This document shows, one piece after another, positions 21,701 to 36,700 of a stretch of DNA of 64,000 bases. The translations under genes were made by a program, and so were the position numbers. How positions within the stretch are numbered: position 1 is the first letter of the stretch; each line of letters begins with the position of its first letter. The stretch lies in NCBI GenBank assembly GCA_040954595.2, contig CM082582.2:5084001-5148000 (forward strand), in the 5' to 3' direction. The DNA comes from Balanoglossus misakiensis (lineage: Eukaryota; Hemichordata). The notes under the pieces are model-generated. The model made no database searches, was not told the DNA's origin, and was given only the letters and a program-made list of their open reading frames with translations.

Positions 21701-24700
21701 ATCCCCTGTCTGAGACAATTACCCTATCAATAATGAAATGTTTCCAAAAGACTGCAGAGAGAATAGGTAGAAAGTGTACATTTCAAGAAACTGACAGTTG
21801 TCAGTTTCTTGAAATGTACACGGAGTCAGATAGAACAAAATAGATAAGATCTGAACAGATCCAATCAAATTAGATCAGATTATATAAACTTGACTAGACA
21901 GCAAAAGCATAATTTTCTTACAATACTTAATTTTAATATAAATGCTTCATGATATTGTAGATTCATAACATTTCCCAAAGAAAAATTCGAATCTTGGCAT
22001 TCCAGGCAAATGACTGTCATTTCATTTGTAGCATGTGTACTATCCAGATGCTGAATAATATTTTCTACGTTTTTTTCCCCATCTAAATCAGAGTGGCATT
22101 TATCACATGTGAAGAGATGTGATGTAAATCAGGCAGATATAGCTCCTCTGATGGCCTCGTTGATTGGTTTATCATTTCCACTAAACTCTGTTGGAATCTT
22201 ACCATTGGACTACCTCAACAACAGTGATCTTTACAAGGCTGAGAGCTTGCTGACAAATGCTCTGCAGTTAGTCTCACAATATGAGGTAAGTCCCTGAAAA
22301 TGTCATCTTGAATGGTTATATTATGTATATGGCAAGTGGGGGTATTTGGTTGAGGATATAAGGCCGCCTAAGGAAAATTAGCATATTTGGTGGGAAATAA
22401 TCAGCAAGAATTGTGATTATTTACTCCAAATATTCCCCCAGAGAGGTCTTAATCTAGGCACAACTAAATACCTGAACACACCTTTTATAACCATATTATA
22501 ATATAACATAGTATAAGTATTTCAAATGCATCATCGGTACATTACTACACATTACAGCTGCAGGTTTAAGAAACTGCATCAATAATGTACAGCAGTACAT
22601 ATACGCTCAAGAACATGACTCTTTATTTTGTCAACATTTATGCAGCACATTGGCTGTTTGAAGTGCACCATAGAATAGCCAGAATTCTTTTTATTGTAGT
22701 TGAAGACTTTTGAGTTAAGTTTTTAATCCAGGTTAATTAAAAATGCAACTAATAAATGTGTTGGTTCTCTCCACAGGTGAAAGAATCTCACATGAAAGAG
22801 ACAACACTTTCAGTGTTCTTCACTCCCTTCAAACCTCTCTTGCCAAGTGCAAAGGTTGATGTCATCAGAAAAATCAAAAGTCTCATAAAGGAGCAGGATT
22901 ATCATAGCGCTGTAAGTAAATTAGGACATTGCCAAACATTTTGAACATGAACTTATCCAATCTGTTTAGGTGCAAGCCATTCAAATCCAACATTCAATAA
23001 AATATAATAAATACTTATGCATGTACATAATACAATCCGTATTGAATGCTAATTCCGAGGACTGTTCTTGGATTTTTTTTAATCTGTTGTAGATAATAGT
23101 AACCAAGCAGTTAATGGACCATGCTCTTGAAGGTCTCAACTACTACCAAACATATGACAGGTTTTTTCTCGGGTAAGTTTTTCGCCGCATTGTCTTAGTT
23201 ATTTGGATGAAATTTTGTCACACATGTACTACCTTAATGCATCATGCACTGAAGACCATGAACTATATTAATACATGTACTGTATCAGTCCTTAAGTAAA
23301 GTTTGCCCATCACAAAGGCAGCAAATCAATTAGTTTGTCTTACAGTCAGCTTTAGATGGATGATAATCAACATACCTGCCAGTCACTTATTTGTCAGTGA
23401 ATAAATGGAAAATACTTCAGAGAGCAAATTAATTAAGGCACCTGTCAATCATCATAGCTATATGACTTTGCATAATCAATTTTACAGAGAGTCTATACGA
23501 CTTTTCCTATTGCCTAATCATCTCTGGTCATATATACTGTCAATCTTTATGTTATGAAGAAACTGGCACAGTATTAGTCAGTCTAATATAATATATCACG
23601 AGACTCAGTAATTAAAGAGTGCAGTGGCATTTACAAAAAAACACCATGTAACAGGATGTGAAAGTTCACTCTCTATGTCGTTTTTGATAAATTGATGTTT
23701 TAATTTTGCTATTGTTCTTTTGCTTACTTTGCAGAACCAGCATTGTTCTGGGTTACTTTGGATGGATAGCTTACATTCTTCAGATGTTGCTTGCAAGTCA
23801 CACTAATCTTACTCACCAAAGATTGAAAAGTGACAGAGTTGATACCACTGAATATGGCAATAAATGGAACATAAACGTCATCTTCATGATCATTGGAGGA
23901 CTTGTCTTTGTTCTTCTGACATTACAAAGGTCGCCAGCCATGTACTATGTCTACTGCCTCATCCCTGTCTTACTGTGGAATCATTCTTTAAAACAGTGAG
24001 TGTTTTACTTCTGATATTTCTTTTCCTTCATTGTTAGTTGTCATATAGGAAACATGCATGTAGTTTAGTATGGAGGGCTCCTGTAGGTCAGAGCATGGTT
24101 CAGTTTTATGCAGTTAAAGGGCCTAGTACAGTGTCATTTTTAAAGGGGCACACAATTCTCGCTACCTTAAGCAGGTTTTGCTACCTAGGTGAGTGATAAA
24201 AATCTCTTGTGGTTGACATAATTTCGAAAGGATGGATATCTGCCAACCTTTTTTAGTGTAAGGTCAACCTTGTAGCAGGAAAAATAATAAAATGGGACAA
24301 AATTGAACAAGTTTTATGTGCATATTCAAAAGACTGGGCTTTTAGACAGACAGAAGACATGAAATTTATACAGGGTAAGATATCTCTTTAAAATCTTACT
24401 ACAGTGGGTTACATTTCTTTATTCCTGTTCCAAGTAAATTTATGTGAATAACAGTAGAAATTATGTGTGCAATTTTTCATTGGCTATGCATGCAAAATAT
24501 GCCATGGAGAAAAATCAAGTAGGTCACTTCCTTTCTCTACTTACTAGGTTTCATACCATGCGTAGATCGGAGTGTAAGAAAGCCACTATGAACAATGTAG
24601 TGTGCGTCATAATAGTCTGGCAAAAATACTCAAATATTCAAAGTGGGCTAAAAATACCATGACACGTTACTTGGTGAATGAAGTGTTTCGTGAACCTAGG

Positions 24701-27700
24701 CTTCACTGAAAAACGTTTGATGTCACCGTACTTGTAGGGTTTCATTGAGCAATTATGATCTAGAGCTGTGTGAACATATAGCAAACTGGGTTTACTTATG
24801 TGGGATTACAGCCTGAAAAGTGCAATGCTTTGAGGGATGGGATCACTCATTTTCCATTATGGACACATCCAATGATCTGTTGACCAGTTTCAATATTGTT
24901 TAGAAGGTCATAAAATGTCAGATGATTTCTTAATTCAAAATGCTAATTCTGAAAGAGGAAGCTCCAGGAGGTATTTGAAAGACCACTACATTGTATCTGT
25001 AACTTCAAGCTAGTGTATTGTGTATCAAACACATTTTCTTGTTCCCGTCCCTATAGTAACCCACCACAGCCAGCTCTCTGTTTGTCAACAAGTCATGTGA
25101 ACTGACCATTGTTATTGTTTACAAAAAGTATGCATTCAAGTCTGGTTGATGCACCTAATAGAAATGTCTTGGAAGGGAGTGTGTGAAATTTATGATTAAA
25201 ATATGTTGCCATGAACCGCAAAAGCTACCTTAGTAACAGCTTCCAAAAGTAATACTGATTTTCCCCCCACATTTTAATGTAAAAGTAACTGTGATATTGT
25301 TGTGACCAGGAAATGTATATTTTCTAATGGTGTTGTTTTATTGATTTTAATTTCAGATGTCATGTGATCGCTGATGTCTTCAGTTACATCTTAAGGAACG
25401 GGTGGTTCTTGAAGCTTATATTATACACCTGCATCATGGCACTTGCTGTTGAGATTCTGGTCCTCAGCTTCTTCTACAGAGAATTGTTGTCTGTTGGTTT
25501 GCTGGGAATTGGTTTATTCCCTCTGATGACATCCTTAAGGCAGTCAGACAAGGTGAGAGGTTATGTACTGATAGAGGTAATATCTATAAATAACAGTGCC
25601 TCATTTAATCTTCCAGGTGTGATATCTTCATGTTTCTTTTTGACTGCGGTTTATACAAGTCTGTAAGAGTAGTTACCCTGTTTGAGAAAAATCTTCACAG
25701 TACACCCAGAATTCGATTATTTTCATTCCAATGACAAGGTGGAATTTCTGATGATTAAAGCACCGACCCAGTTGGCAAATTTTATCATTGATGTTTCAAG
25801 ATCATTGATGAAAGTGTCTGAATGACCAGTATTGGAGTATCATCAAATAATTCTAATCTAAATTTCGATTGGAACTATTGACATATTCACATTTGTTGAA
25901 AAGTCTGATGAAATGGTATTTTATTCATCAGGAACAAGGCACTATCTTTATCTGGTAATGTTCATTTTCAGATGACTGTATTTTACTGGTTGGTGGCTTG
26001 CATAGTGGTTGCCGTCTTCCCAATGATGCCAGTGGTTGGAAGAGAATCAAATATCATTCTTGTGTGAGTATCGTATACTGGTTAGAATAGTGGTAATTTC
26101 CTCTCCCAGCTGTGACAATTTCTGTATTTATTTATTTTTTTACACTTGCTTTCGAAGCAAAGCATCAAAAGTATCAATCCTTAGTATTGGCGACAGACAT
26201 AGAGCTCGCATAGAGTATGAGCTGTTTAGTTGTTGTCATAGTGCAATCATGTATGAATGTCAAGTGTGTCATTGTAACCTTGGAAGTGTTCTGTACCTTA
26301 AAGTTCTATACCAATCTGCTACTTTTCAACCAAACAATAAAATGCATTGTTTTCATGCAGCCTTGCCTTGACATGTGTGGTGGGGACGGCAGATTACAAA
26401 ATCATCTTTGTTTATCAGTAATGATTTTGTAAAACTGCTGGTACCTTCATATTTATATGTGGCACTAGACTGCAGTGACTGTGTACCTGATGTATACATC
26501 AGGTCAGCTCATCAGATTCATCTATGTATCCATGACCTGAATGTTAGTCCCACAGATCTCACTTATTTTGCTTAATATGAATTTGTGCAAATTGTCTTTT
26601 TCAGTGGAGGGAAAGTATAGATTTTTATCCATTGCATTTTTGCAGCACAGTACCTGAATTATAATTCTACTCAAAATTCAGCTAAACTAGTTGAAAACTA
26701 AGGAAAGATGAGGGTTTTAAAAGTTCTTGAAATAGGAGCCATAGAAAAAAATAGCTACCAACACATGCGTGAAATCTTACAGTATCACCTTCATGGTGAA
26801 TTAACTTGAAGATGTGCAATTGGTTAGATATTGTGGTCATTATCATTACCTCAGAATATGTTTCCCATCTTCGCTTTCCAAGATCATTGCTCTCCAAAAA
26901 TCATCATTAGGGAGCTGTAGTCAAGCCAATGACCCATGCAAGTGGACAATTCTAGTTTCCTGGAATCATAGTAACAAAAAAACTTAGCTTTAACTCAAAC
27001 TGTAAGAATTGCTGTCCTTTATTCTTCCGGACTCTTTCCAATTGATTTAGTGTCATTATTCTATCTGATCGATCGTACATTGACCCATACTTGAAGACCA
27101 TTTTCACACTTTCACACTGGGTGCTATTAGGAGAGCAGTAGCACTTACTGAGACACATTTTGACACTCAGATCACACAAGGGAAAATCAAGAGTGGCTGA
27201 CAAGTGTGTGACGTTCACAACAGTAGAGAACCAAGACAAATTATGTGGTTCTGATATTAAAATATGCTTTTCAAAAATAGCGGTGGTAGGTTTGGACAGG
27301 TTTCACTTTGTAGATTTTATTTATCCCTGTTGCATAACAGTTGTTTTGAGCAAAACACTTGGACCTTTTAATGTACATGTATTTGCAGGGCTGTAGGATG
27401 AAAGGATGTAAATCTATATATGTACAGGCAAGAATGATTATCAAATGCTTTATATATCAGCCCTACGCCCACTTTTGGTGACTCTTAGCAAAACAAAACA
27501 AAACAAAACACCATATTGCTCCACTTTATGTATGTGTGCAGAGAGAGAGAGTGAGAGATTTGAAATCAGGTTCCATAGTTTTCTTTGACAAACTGTGAGA
27601 ACAATCAATTGTCAGCCAAATGAACTATTATTTCAGTATATTAGTATATTAATTTCTCTTGATAAAGCAGTTGTATTTCCTATCGCATTTCACCCATAGC

Positions 27701-30700
27701 GGCAGGTGTTAGACTGAGAATGATTTACATTTTAATTGTTAAGTTTAGTGAAACTGAGAAATATCTTACACTTAGCTATATACAGTATTGTAGTAATTTA
27801 AGACCGACACCAACCATTAAAAACCCCTAACGTGAAAAAGGCAGGATTTGACACCATTCACTGTCTCAACGTGCACTGTCTATATTTTAATGCCCACACT
27901 CAGATATGGTTGCAGAAATTTGCATACCTCATTCAAAAGGCCAGGTTTTTAGCAGTCATATTTTATGGCTTATCTGCACAGAGCAGGTTACTTTTTGCTA
28001 TTCATCTTTTATTGTTCATAGGGACATGGCGTTTTGAAGATATCAGATTAATGAGAGTTATGTCATAGATATCACTGTCATCACCTGTCATTTTCTGGCC
28101 TCCTTTACTATTTAATTCAGGTTTTATTAAAGCTCCATTTCCTGTAACTTTTCACTGTGATTTCAGTATTTTTGATTTGTGTATCCACTGCAGTTTCTTA
28201 GTCTCTATTGCAGTGACATTTGCTATAATTCACCAAAAAGTTTGAATGCATTTGAGAACTGGCAGGGCTTCCTGAACTATGGAAATAATGTAGCAGACAA
28301 AACGTTTTTTAAAAAAGAAAAGTTTCATATGTGCAGTTTTGGACGAGTTTTCTTTAAGTATGGTATACAAATCTTGGAAATTGTTGAGTTTATTATTTTG
28401 TGATGCAATCATTCATGAACTGTAAACAGGCCATACATATTTTAACAGTGTACCTGTACAAAAGAATATTGAAGCTGAGAACTTGATCACAAATGCCATT
28501 CCTTTTAGAGATTTTCAACCCAGGAGAAACTGATTTTAAGATTGAGGATTGTTCTGGTGGCACAATGCTACTTTGTCTTTACAGTAATTTTTATGACATC
28601 ACTGAATGTCTTCAATCTTTTTTTTTTATTTCAGAGAACTGGCTGGCCTCCTGACATGTACCTCAGCTATCATCATAGTCCTTTCAAAATCTCATCGAGA
28701 CAGAACACAGAAGGTTATTTCAACAATACAGATCATCATTGTGTGTGTCGCTATGCTTGTACTATACACAACGTCTGTAAGCATATCAGGCAAGCGAGGT
28801 GTGCTGTGGATCAGTCAAGTGACAAGTTGGTTTATACTACTGGTGTCGTTCGTTATACCTTCTCTCACATCGAGACTCATACTGTCAAGATTGTTCACAT
28901 CTGCATTGGCACTAGGATCACCCTTTCTGCTAATGTGTATAGCGTATCCTTTATTACAACAACAACAACAACAGCATTTTTTTCATTTAAGATCATCTCA
29001 GTTTGAGAACAGCATTTTTACATTCGAAGACTTCACATTTAAGACCAACAATTCTCAAAATGCCAGGCGAATATTACATAAAATAATGCAGCCTCATTAC
29101 AAGTCAGCTTTGCTATTCAGATCATTGTTCAATTTTCCTTCTCCATTATGATAAAACCGATCACATGCATATTAACCAACTTTCAAATATTGACGCTACC
29201 AGCAGATTTTTATGAGATACATGCACAGCATATGCTAATTTCCATCTGGCTTGCCTACCATTAACTGTTGGTGATCAGATGCAGTAGTTTTTGAGTTAGC
29301 TGTCAATGCAGCGTATGGTTCACATATAAACAATTAGTGAACCATAGAATTTTGTAAATAATATCTTAGTCTCAAATAAGGTATCCCAGGGTGAAAGTTT
29401 CAACAAACTGGAGAACAAACTAAATCAAATTTACCAACGATTGATGTTATAGCTTTTGATGGCTGCCAAATCTTTTGCTGAAGATTTTACTGCACTGCAA
29501 CCTTTAGAATGCATCTCAGAAGAAAACTTCAAAAAGACAACAAAATTTCATATTTTCAGACATGATTACTATTTACATAAGTTGCCTCTATCTCAAGAAG
29601 GACTGTATGGGCTTACCTTCAATGTTGACTTCACTTTCAAGTAAAGAAAGTTACATACTACATCTTAGACTAAGGTTTGATAGCACTTGAGATTAACTGA
29701 TTTATGCTGGAGCATACTACATCTTGTAAGAGGTATAAGTTTATCAAGTTGGATAGTTGGTAGTGATAGTTGTCCCTTGTATAGTAATCTTCTCCTTAAC
29801 CAGTGTCACTCAGTCATGAAGGGTTATTTTTCGTTGCCCTATGTTATCTTATGTTTCTGTGGTTACTCATCGAACACAAACTTGGCAATGGATCAATGAC
29901 ACAGGTAAGACATTCGAAATAAGCTTCTATCAGCATATTGATGATCTATGTAGATCTTTGAACTGTATTGGTAGATCGAGAGTTTTATTTCTTGCTTGGA
30001 AAATACATGTAATTACATCATTTGAATATCTAAATATAAAGTCAATATTGTTACTTTTAAAGTGGCATTGATTGAAAACCCTTCAAATGACTTAAAAACC
30101 AGACCCAGATTAAAGTTGCCAATATTAAAGCTGTAACTTTTTGCTATGTTTTCAGTATTTTTGTTTTGTGTATTTACCGGTATAACTGCATTTTCTTGTT
30201 CAAATTTCTGAATCATGATGAAATGCCCAGCATTTAGCTTATTAACACAGCATGTATGTGTATGGTCAGCATTGTTATTCTACAAAATTTGTATTCAAGT
30301 CCAGGCTAGAATTCATTTATCAAAAATAACTGACTGCTACACACATACATGCTGTGGTTTGACAAGTGGGGTATTGGTTATATTAGCACAATGTTTGGAG
30401 TAGGACATGAAATTGCATCAGGTACACAGAATAGAAATGCTGGCAAAATAGGCAAAAAAGTTACAGCTAATGTCCCTTTAATGAGCACGTTTGCTATTTT
30501 CATGCAAATAATGATGATTTGTTCATCAGTGTTTCATATTCGTCATCAGTATATCGACACACCCTGTCAGATCTATTATTATATTAAAGTACTGTTGTGC
30601 AATTTCTTCTGTTTTTCCAGTTTTATGCAATGTCATTTGATGAAGTACACATCATTGAAGACAGCAACCCCCGTCGTCTTGTATTGGCTGATATCAGAAG

Positions 30701-33700
30701 AGCTTATTTCTTTGTGTTTTTTGTGCTGACCGGGTTCTTTGGCACAGGCAACATTGCAAGTATCAACAGGTAGGGAATGGAGATCACTTGGGAACAGTTG
30801 ATGTAAACACTGATCAAAGTTCTTCACTGTTGTCCTTGGAAGATGGGAAATTTACAAAAGTATTAATTGATCAACTTTGCCCAATTTACCTGAATTTTGT
30901 TCCAATAAAAAAAATGGGACATGAAATAGAAGAACACACAAAAATAAGTGAGAACGTATACACTTTTTTCATTATTTCATTAAAAATTATAATGAATTTG
31001 TATAGTTTTCTGGTAGATAACAAAGTTGAATTTGTCCATGTTTGTGTTTTCACTACAGCTTTGAGATTTCATCAGTATATTGTTTCCTGACTGTGTTTAA
31101 TCCCTTTGTTATGGGTGCCCTGTTTCTGACCAAGGTAAGATGACTGTTTTTCAAATTACATGCATTCCTTCGTTTGGATCACCCCATTCTATTAAACATA
31201 GATAATGTACATTATTTCTTGAAACAATGTCATTTAATTCATTTGATGTTTATTCCCATTGTGACGAATGCATATCCTAGGTACGTTACGTTCATTGCTA
31301 GCTTGGGAATAAGTTAGCATTATACCAAGAAGTACATGTATGCCAAACGAACATGAGAAAGAAACGAAAACATCACATTGACATGTCACTATTACTTGAG
31401 TTTTTTTTGTTGTTGCTTGGTCACATTTTTCGAACAAGACATGTCACCATAGTATGAAGCTAGCTGACATTTCTATGTAAACTACAGTGCCACTATAATT
31501 AAGTACCTGTATATTATACTCGCAGTTTATAGTACAGTCTACCTGCACATCCGAAAAGTGTGGCATCTTTTCAAATAGCTAAGAAAATGTAACCTTATTC
31601 TTAGATGACATAAGTTTTTTATATGCTTCGAATGTACAGTACCAGCACAAAAATATGATTTTTGTATTCCCTTGAGTGGACATGTATGTTATAGCATATG
31701 ACTGTCTATTGCGGTAGCAGTGTATGTAAGGGCCTTCATTGCTATATTGAAAAGACTTAGATGTTTTCTATAGTGCACTTGTTAGCCAGGAATAATAGAC
31801 TCAACGAAGTCTTGAGATAAAGGTTCTACTGAAACGAAATACAAATCAATAAAAACATTATAAAATTGAAATTATATTATACCATGGTATCGTCTGCCAT
31901 TTTGATTGGATGAGAGCTCAGTCTATTGATGCAAAAATTCTTAAGGTCTTTTGTGTCTCTACATGGGTAAATTTTTACTTCTAAACTCGCTACAAATGTG
32001 CAGGTATTGCTGTATCTGAAAAATAAGTTATATTTCCAGAAAGAAACTGATAGATTTTCTTCATATAACAGCAGTATACAGAAAACCACCAAATAAAGCA
32101 GACGGTTGCTATACTGATCATGGTTGAAAGGTGGTCTTCCCATTGTCTTGGCTACAAAACGGGGAAATCTGTAACAATTTAGTCATAAATATTGCTTCGT
32201 GCTGCCGATGGCAAAAAAAACAAGAATAGGGTGACGGGTGTCTGTAGGGGGGTGAGCATACTTTCCCTTGGGGAAGACATAAAATCAGTGATGCGAGCAA
32301 TAGTATGACAAAGGAAAGTGAAAGCCCGAATGAAGATGACCATTGTATATTTTGATAGAGGTGCTGGTACATAATTCAGGGGTAGTAGCACGAACAGAAG
32401 ATTGTAAGATAGATCAGGCATAGAAACGGGGAAAAATGTCAAATCTCATTATTTTGTGGTTTCATGTACACCATTTAATACTTCACAAAAGACATTGTGT
32501 AACTCGATAAGAAGTGAAATAATGAAATAAGTTACGTATGTATATATTCTCTTATTTTGTGTTGTGACATTCCATGTTCCTGGTTAAAAGGAAATTGCAA
32601 GATATTTTCCACATTTTGAAGCAATTTTTTGATATAAACCCTGCTGCAAGCACTCTCTCAGTAATCACGTAACTTGGAACATTGACTTATATTGATTGAA
32701 TGCAGATGTGTATGTAGTCCTTGACATGATGCATACCTACAATTAATGTATGTACTTAAAAACAATGAACATTCAATTATGGGACCCAACCCATACAATC
32801 AATACAATTTTCAAGTAGGATCATACAGGGCCCATACAATCACTCAAATTTCATATGGGACCCATGCAATCAATAAACCTTGCAAGAGGTTTGAATAGAA
32901 TAGAACAGATAGATTAGAATGGAAAAAATGTGTATGTCAGATTATATTGGTGTCATATTTAAATGTGGGTACAGCATAAATGTTTAGCATGTGTATGACA
33001 CTGAACTTAATTCAGGTGTACAATATTTTACTGGTCTGTTATGATGATCGTTCTATAAAATAAAATAAAAACTTTTTAATATTAACATTACATTAAAACT
33101 ACATTTCATGAGCAGAAATAGAGAGGCATATGTTTCTATGTAGTTCTGCGTGCATCTGGCTAACACAGTCATAGTGTCCCTAACAACACTTGACTGGCCC
33201 AGTCTATGCCAAGTGACGTAGCTATGTAGACTGAAAACGTCAAAAACACAACATAAAAAAATCTAGAGAGTGTTTAAGAGAGCAGTAAAGTTGAAAGTGT
33301 TATAAATTTGTCAAATTTATGAAAAGGTGTGTGTGTTTGTGGTTAAGTGTTAAGTTAGCTGAGTGTTTGAACTGTCGTGATTTCATAGCTGTATGGGAAT
33401 TCCTGATTTCTTTTCCATTGGTTTAAGTGAGCCCCGGTATTGCCAAGAGATATCGTTCAGCAAGGCAAATGACACTTGAAATAAATAGCCAAAGCCGGAT
33501 CTTGAAAAGGGTCACAGTACATGTAAGCATTGGTTTTTCGGCCAACTTCAAAGTACCGCTAAACTATGGTGGTTATGCGTTATTGCTAGTAAAGAAAGTC
33601 TCGATGTGTCTTAAAAAAACTCAATTGGCAAGTTTTACTCGAATTATTGCTGACTTTATGTCATGCTTAGGTGCTAATTGGAAAAAAGGATTATTCTTTT

Positions 33701-36700
33701 TCTTCTGCTAGAATTATGTTTGGCAAACAGCTTTCTCAAACGATTCTGTTCTCTCACTTTTTTGCTATTTCATAACATCTTAGTTCCAAAATGATAATGT
33801 CCCAGGTTTTTTTTAAATTTTATACACAATTCCATAATAGTTTGATTGACATGATATCGCTGTCGTATAGGGAATTACGTATTGCTTGGTGTATTTAATT
33901 TTAGACTTTGTTGACTTCTACAACACCCATTTCGAGCTCACCTTCCCTAGTCAGAAGAGGATGAACTCATTTCAGTCGAACAGAAGGGAAAAACAGAATA
34001 AATACAGATACTATGAGTATGAGCCAAATGTACAAGAAAAAAACATTTCTTTGAGAATCTGATTTTATTTTTCGGATTTGAAGAGTTTGACTTCACCATG
34101 ATTCACCTTCATCTTGCAAGACAGATATGCGAGAGGATGATTGAACATGGAACTAGGGCAAACCGTGTGGTATTCAAGTAATCCCATCTTTGTTCACTCT
34201 ACAAATATGATTCTTTATAGTTTTATATCGGACATTGCTGTTGACCAGATCTGTACAATAAACAGAGCAATCCCATAATGAGCAACTTTATTTTGACTGA
34301 AACTGCCTCAAATGTTATCGGCACTGTGTGATAAAAGATGATAATAATCATGAATTGATTAGAAGATATTCTGAAGCTGTAATGTGATATTTATTAATGA
34401 TACATAATTTTATTGAGAGTTGTGAATTTCTTAAATTTGGATGAGCACTGAACTTCTACTGAAGACAAATGATGTGTAAATCCCCCAGGAAGAAAACGCC
34501 GGATTATCAGCATAACAGTATAATAATATTCTGTTGTGCACACAGATTACTTTTTAATATCAAATCGTGCAGAACACCTGTTGCTAAATACAGCAACAGA
34601 TATTATACTTGCGTAATGAAAAAAGTGAAAAGATATTGGCTTTCTTACCTGGATGATTTTTCTGGGAGTATCACAGAACTGGTGGAGTGTCCAGCATCTG
34701 TCTCTGAGTTGTGTTTGTTTGTGTGTGTGTGTGTGCATTCTACAGTGAAAGCCTATCCATGTCAATACCATGGCCCAGTAGACCAATAATAACCTTTGAA
34801 AATCACTGAAGAAGAACAAAGCTCTGCAAACCCACAACGAACAGTTGACTTTGCGCTACCAACTACATGTACTTTATTAAAAAGTTGGGAGAGAAAGATG
34901 TAGAGAATTATTTTCCTTGGTCAGTGCATGTTTTCATAAACTCTTTATAGTATTGTCTTTATTTCTGAATCGATTAGTAGATAGCTTGAAGTAAAACGGT
35001 TGATAACAGCTCTGAAAAAATAAAAAAAATATACTCATTATGTTTTTTTTAATTTCATAATTGCTTGATAAGTAAAGGGAGTTTGAGTGCAAAGTTTGAC
35101 AATGGCTCTGAAATTAAGGAATGAGAACGTATCTTCATTTGAACATTTTATGAAATTCGCGCTGGGCGAATTAGGTTGTAGCAAGTGTTACTTTGACAAA
35201 ACTGTTAAGAACAGCCTGCCTCGCGTCAGTTTTGAGCAAAACTGCAATATTAAAGTGAGATTCATAAGAACACGTATAGCTCTGTATGTATTGGGTATAA
35301 AACTTTTCATGGTAATTAATCATGATCTCCTGGCAGATTTTTCGCTATTTTCAGACCAATTAATTTCCCATCTACAGTGCCATGACTGCAGATGTGTAGA
35401 TTTAAATATGCGATGAGAAAAAGTTGAATGTTTTAGGAATTGACAATGAAAGTCAATGAAATAAAAGCTGGTCGAGTTTCTGCTGTTTGTTACCGTCACA
35501 TTGAACTGGAGTTTTCAAAGTGTGAATGGCCCAGAAAAATCACAAAATAAAAAGTAAGGAATTAAGTAACAGCAACTGTGTAGGAAATCCGCATTTTGAT
35601 CAGTCAAGTTCACGTTAAGTTTTAAATTCTCCAGAATGCAGCAAAATAAAATTAATGAAATGATTTGTGAAAGCCTCTAACCAAAACCTGGAATTATAGT
35701 GCTTAACATTTATCCACCATGTCAAACATTATTGATGGTGTGGTTACAATGACAGCCAAAGGCAGATAGATTGTGAAAAGATATCAGTTAAATTTGTAGG
35801 TCCTTTGTCTTCACCAATTCCCATATCGCCCAAAATATGTTATAATGGAGTTAAATATGAAAAAAAAAATCATTTGTTTGCAGTGTGTTATAACATTTTA
35901 TTGCATTCTGCTTGTATTTACACTCGCACAAGTATATGCTCAGAAAATTATATAAAGTTTTAAATTTTGCCGTTTTCTTCTGGGGTTTTTTCACAAGTGA
36001 AGAATGGAATTTTTCCTTGCGAGTTTATCAACTTTTTGCCCTTGTTTGAGCACTAATTATTCTTTTAATGAGTACATACATAAAATTGTGATATGTTGAA
36101 TGAAGTTTTTGCATCTGGGGTTCACTCATAAACTGCCTATTACTAACTTCGTCTCTGTAAAATATATACAGCAAAACAAAGAAAATTAGTGAAAATGTAC
36201 GCCTTTGTCTGTTTTTTCTCCTCCTGCGATGTGTAAGTCCGAGAGCTGAGTAACGATGGAAAGTAATTCCTCTGAAATTTTTGGGAGCTGGCAATTTACT
36301 TTGTGCTAACTGATTAAAATAACCCCGGGCAAAACCCCTAGATGTATTGTTTACTCTTAGTTAAGTGGCTTTTTTTGTTTTGATGGTGTCAAAAGGAGAA
36401 ACAAAAAGACCTGCGAGTAGCCTTTTTTAAACGCTGTTAAATTTCCGTTTCCCCGCTCCGACTTTCTCGGCAAAGCTAACTTGTCTACTGCCACTGTGTG
36501 GCCACTCTACTCAGTATGCCATTGTTATGCAAATCTGGGAGCCCCCATTCTGATGCAAATGGCCGCATTGCAAGCCGCAGAACTTTAGAGCTCCTGATGA
36601 GTGCCTCCGAAACTGATCTATTGCAAACTTTTTTGAGGCCGGAAAAACAACTTTCCTGATTTATAGAAGCGAAGCAAACACCTGCCTGTGGTTTGCCAGG

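Noticed and set aside
29456-29644. 62-codon frame in PIGN intron 13
   Set aside because: It is not needed: exon 13 joins exon 14 directly in phase, and this frame matches no part of PIGN.
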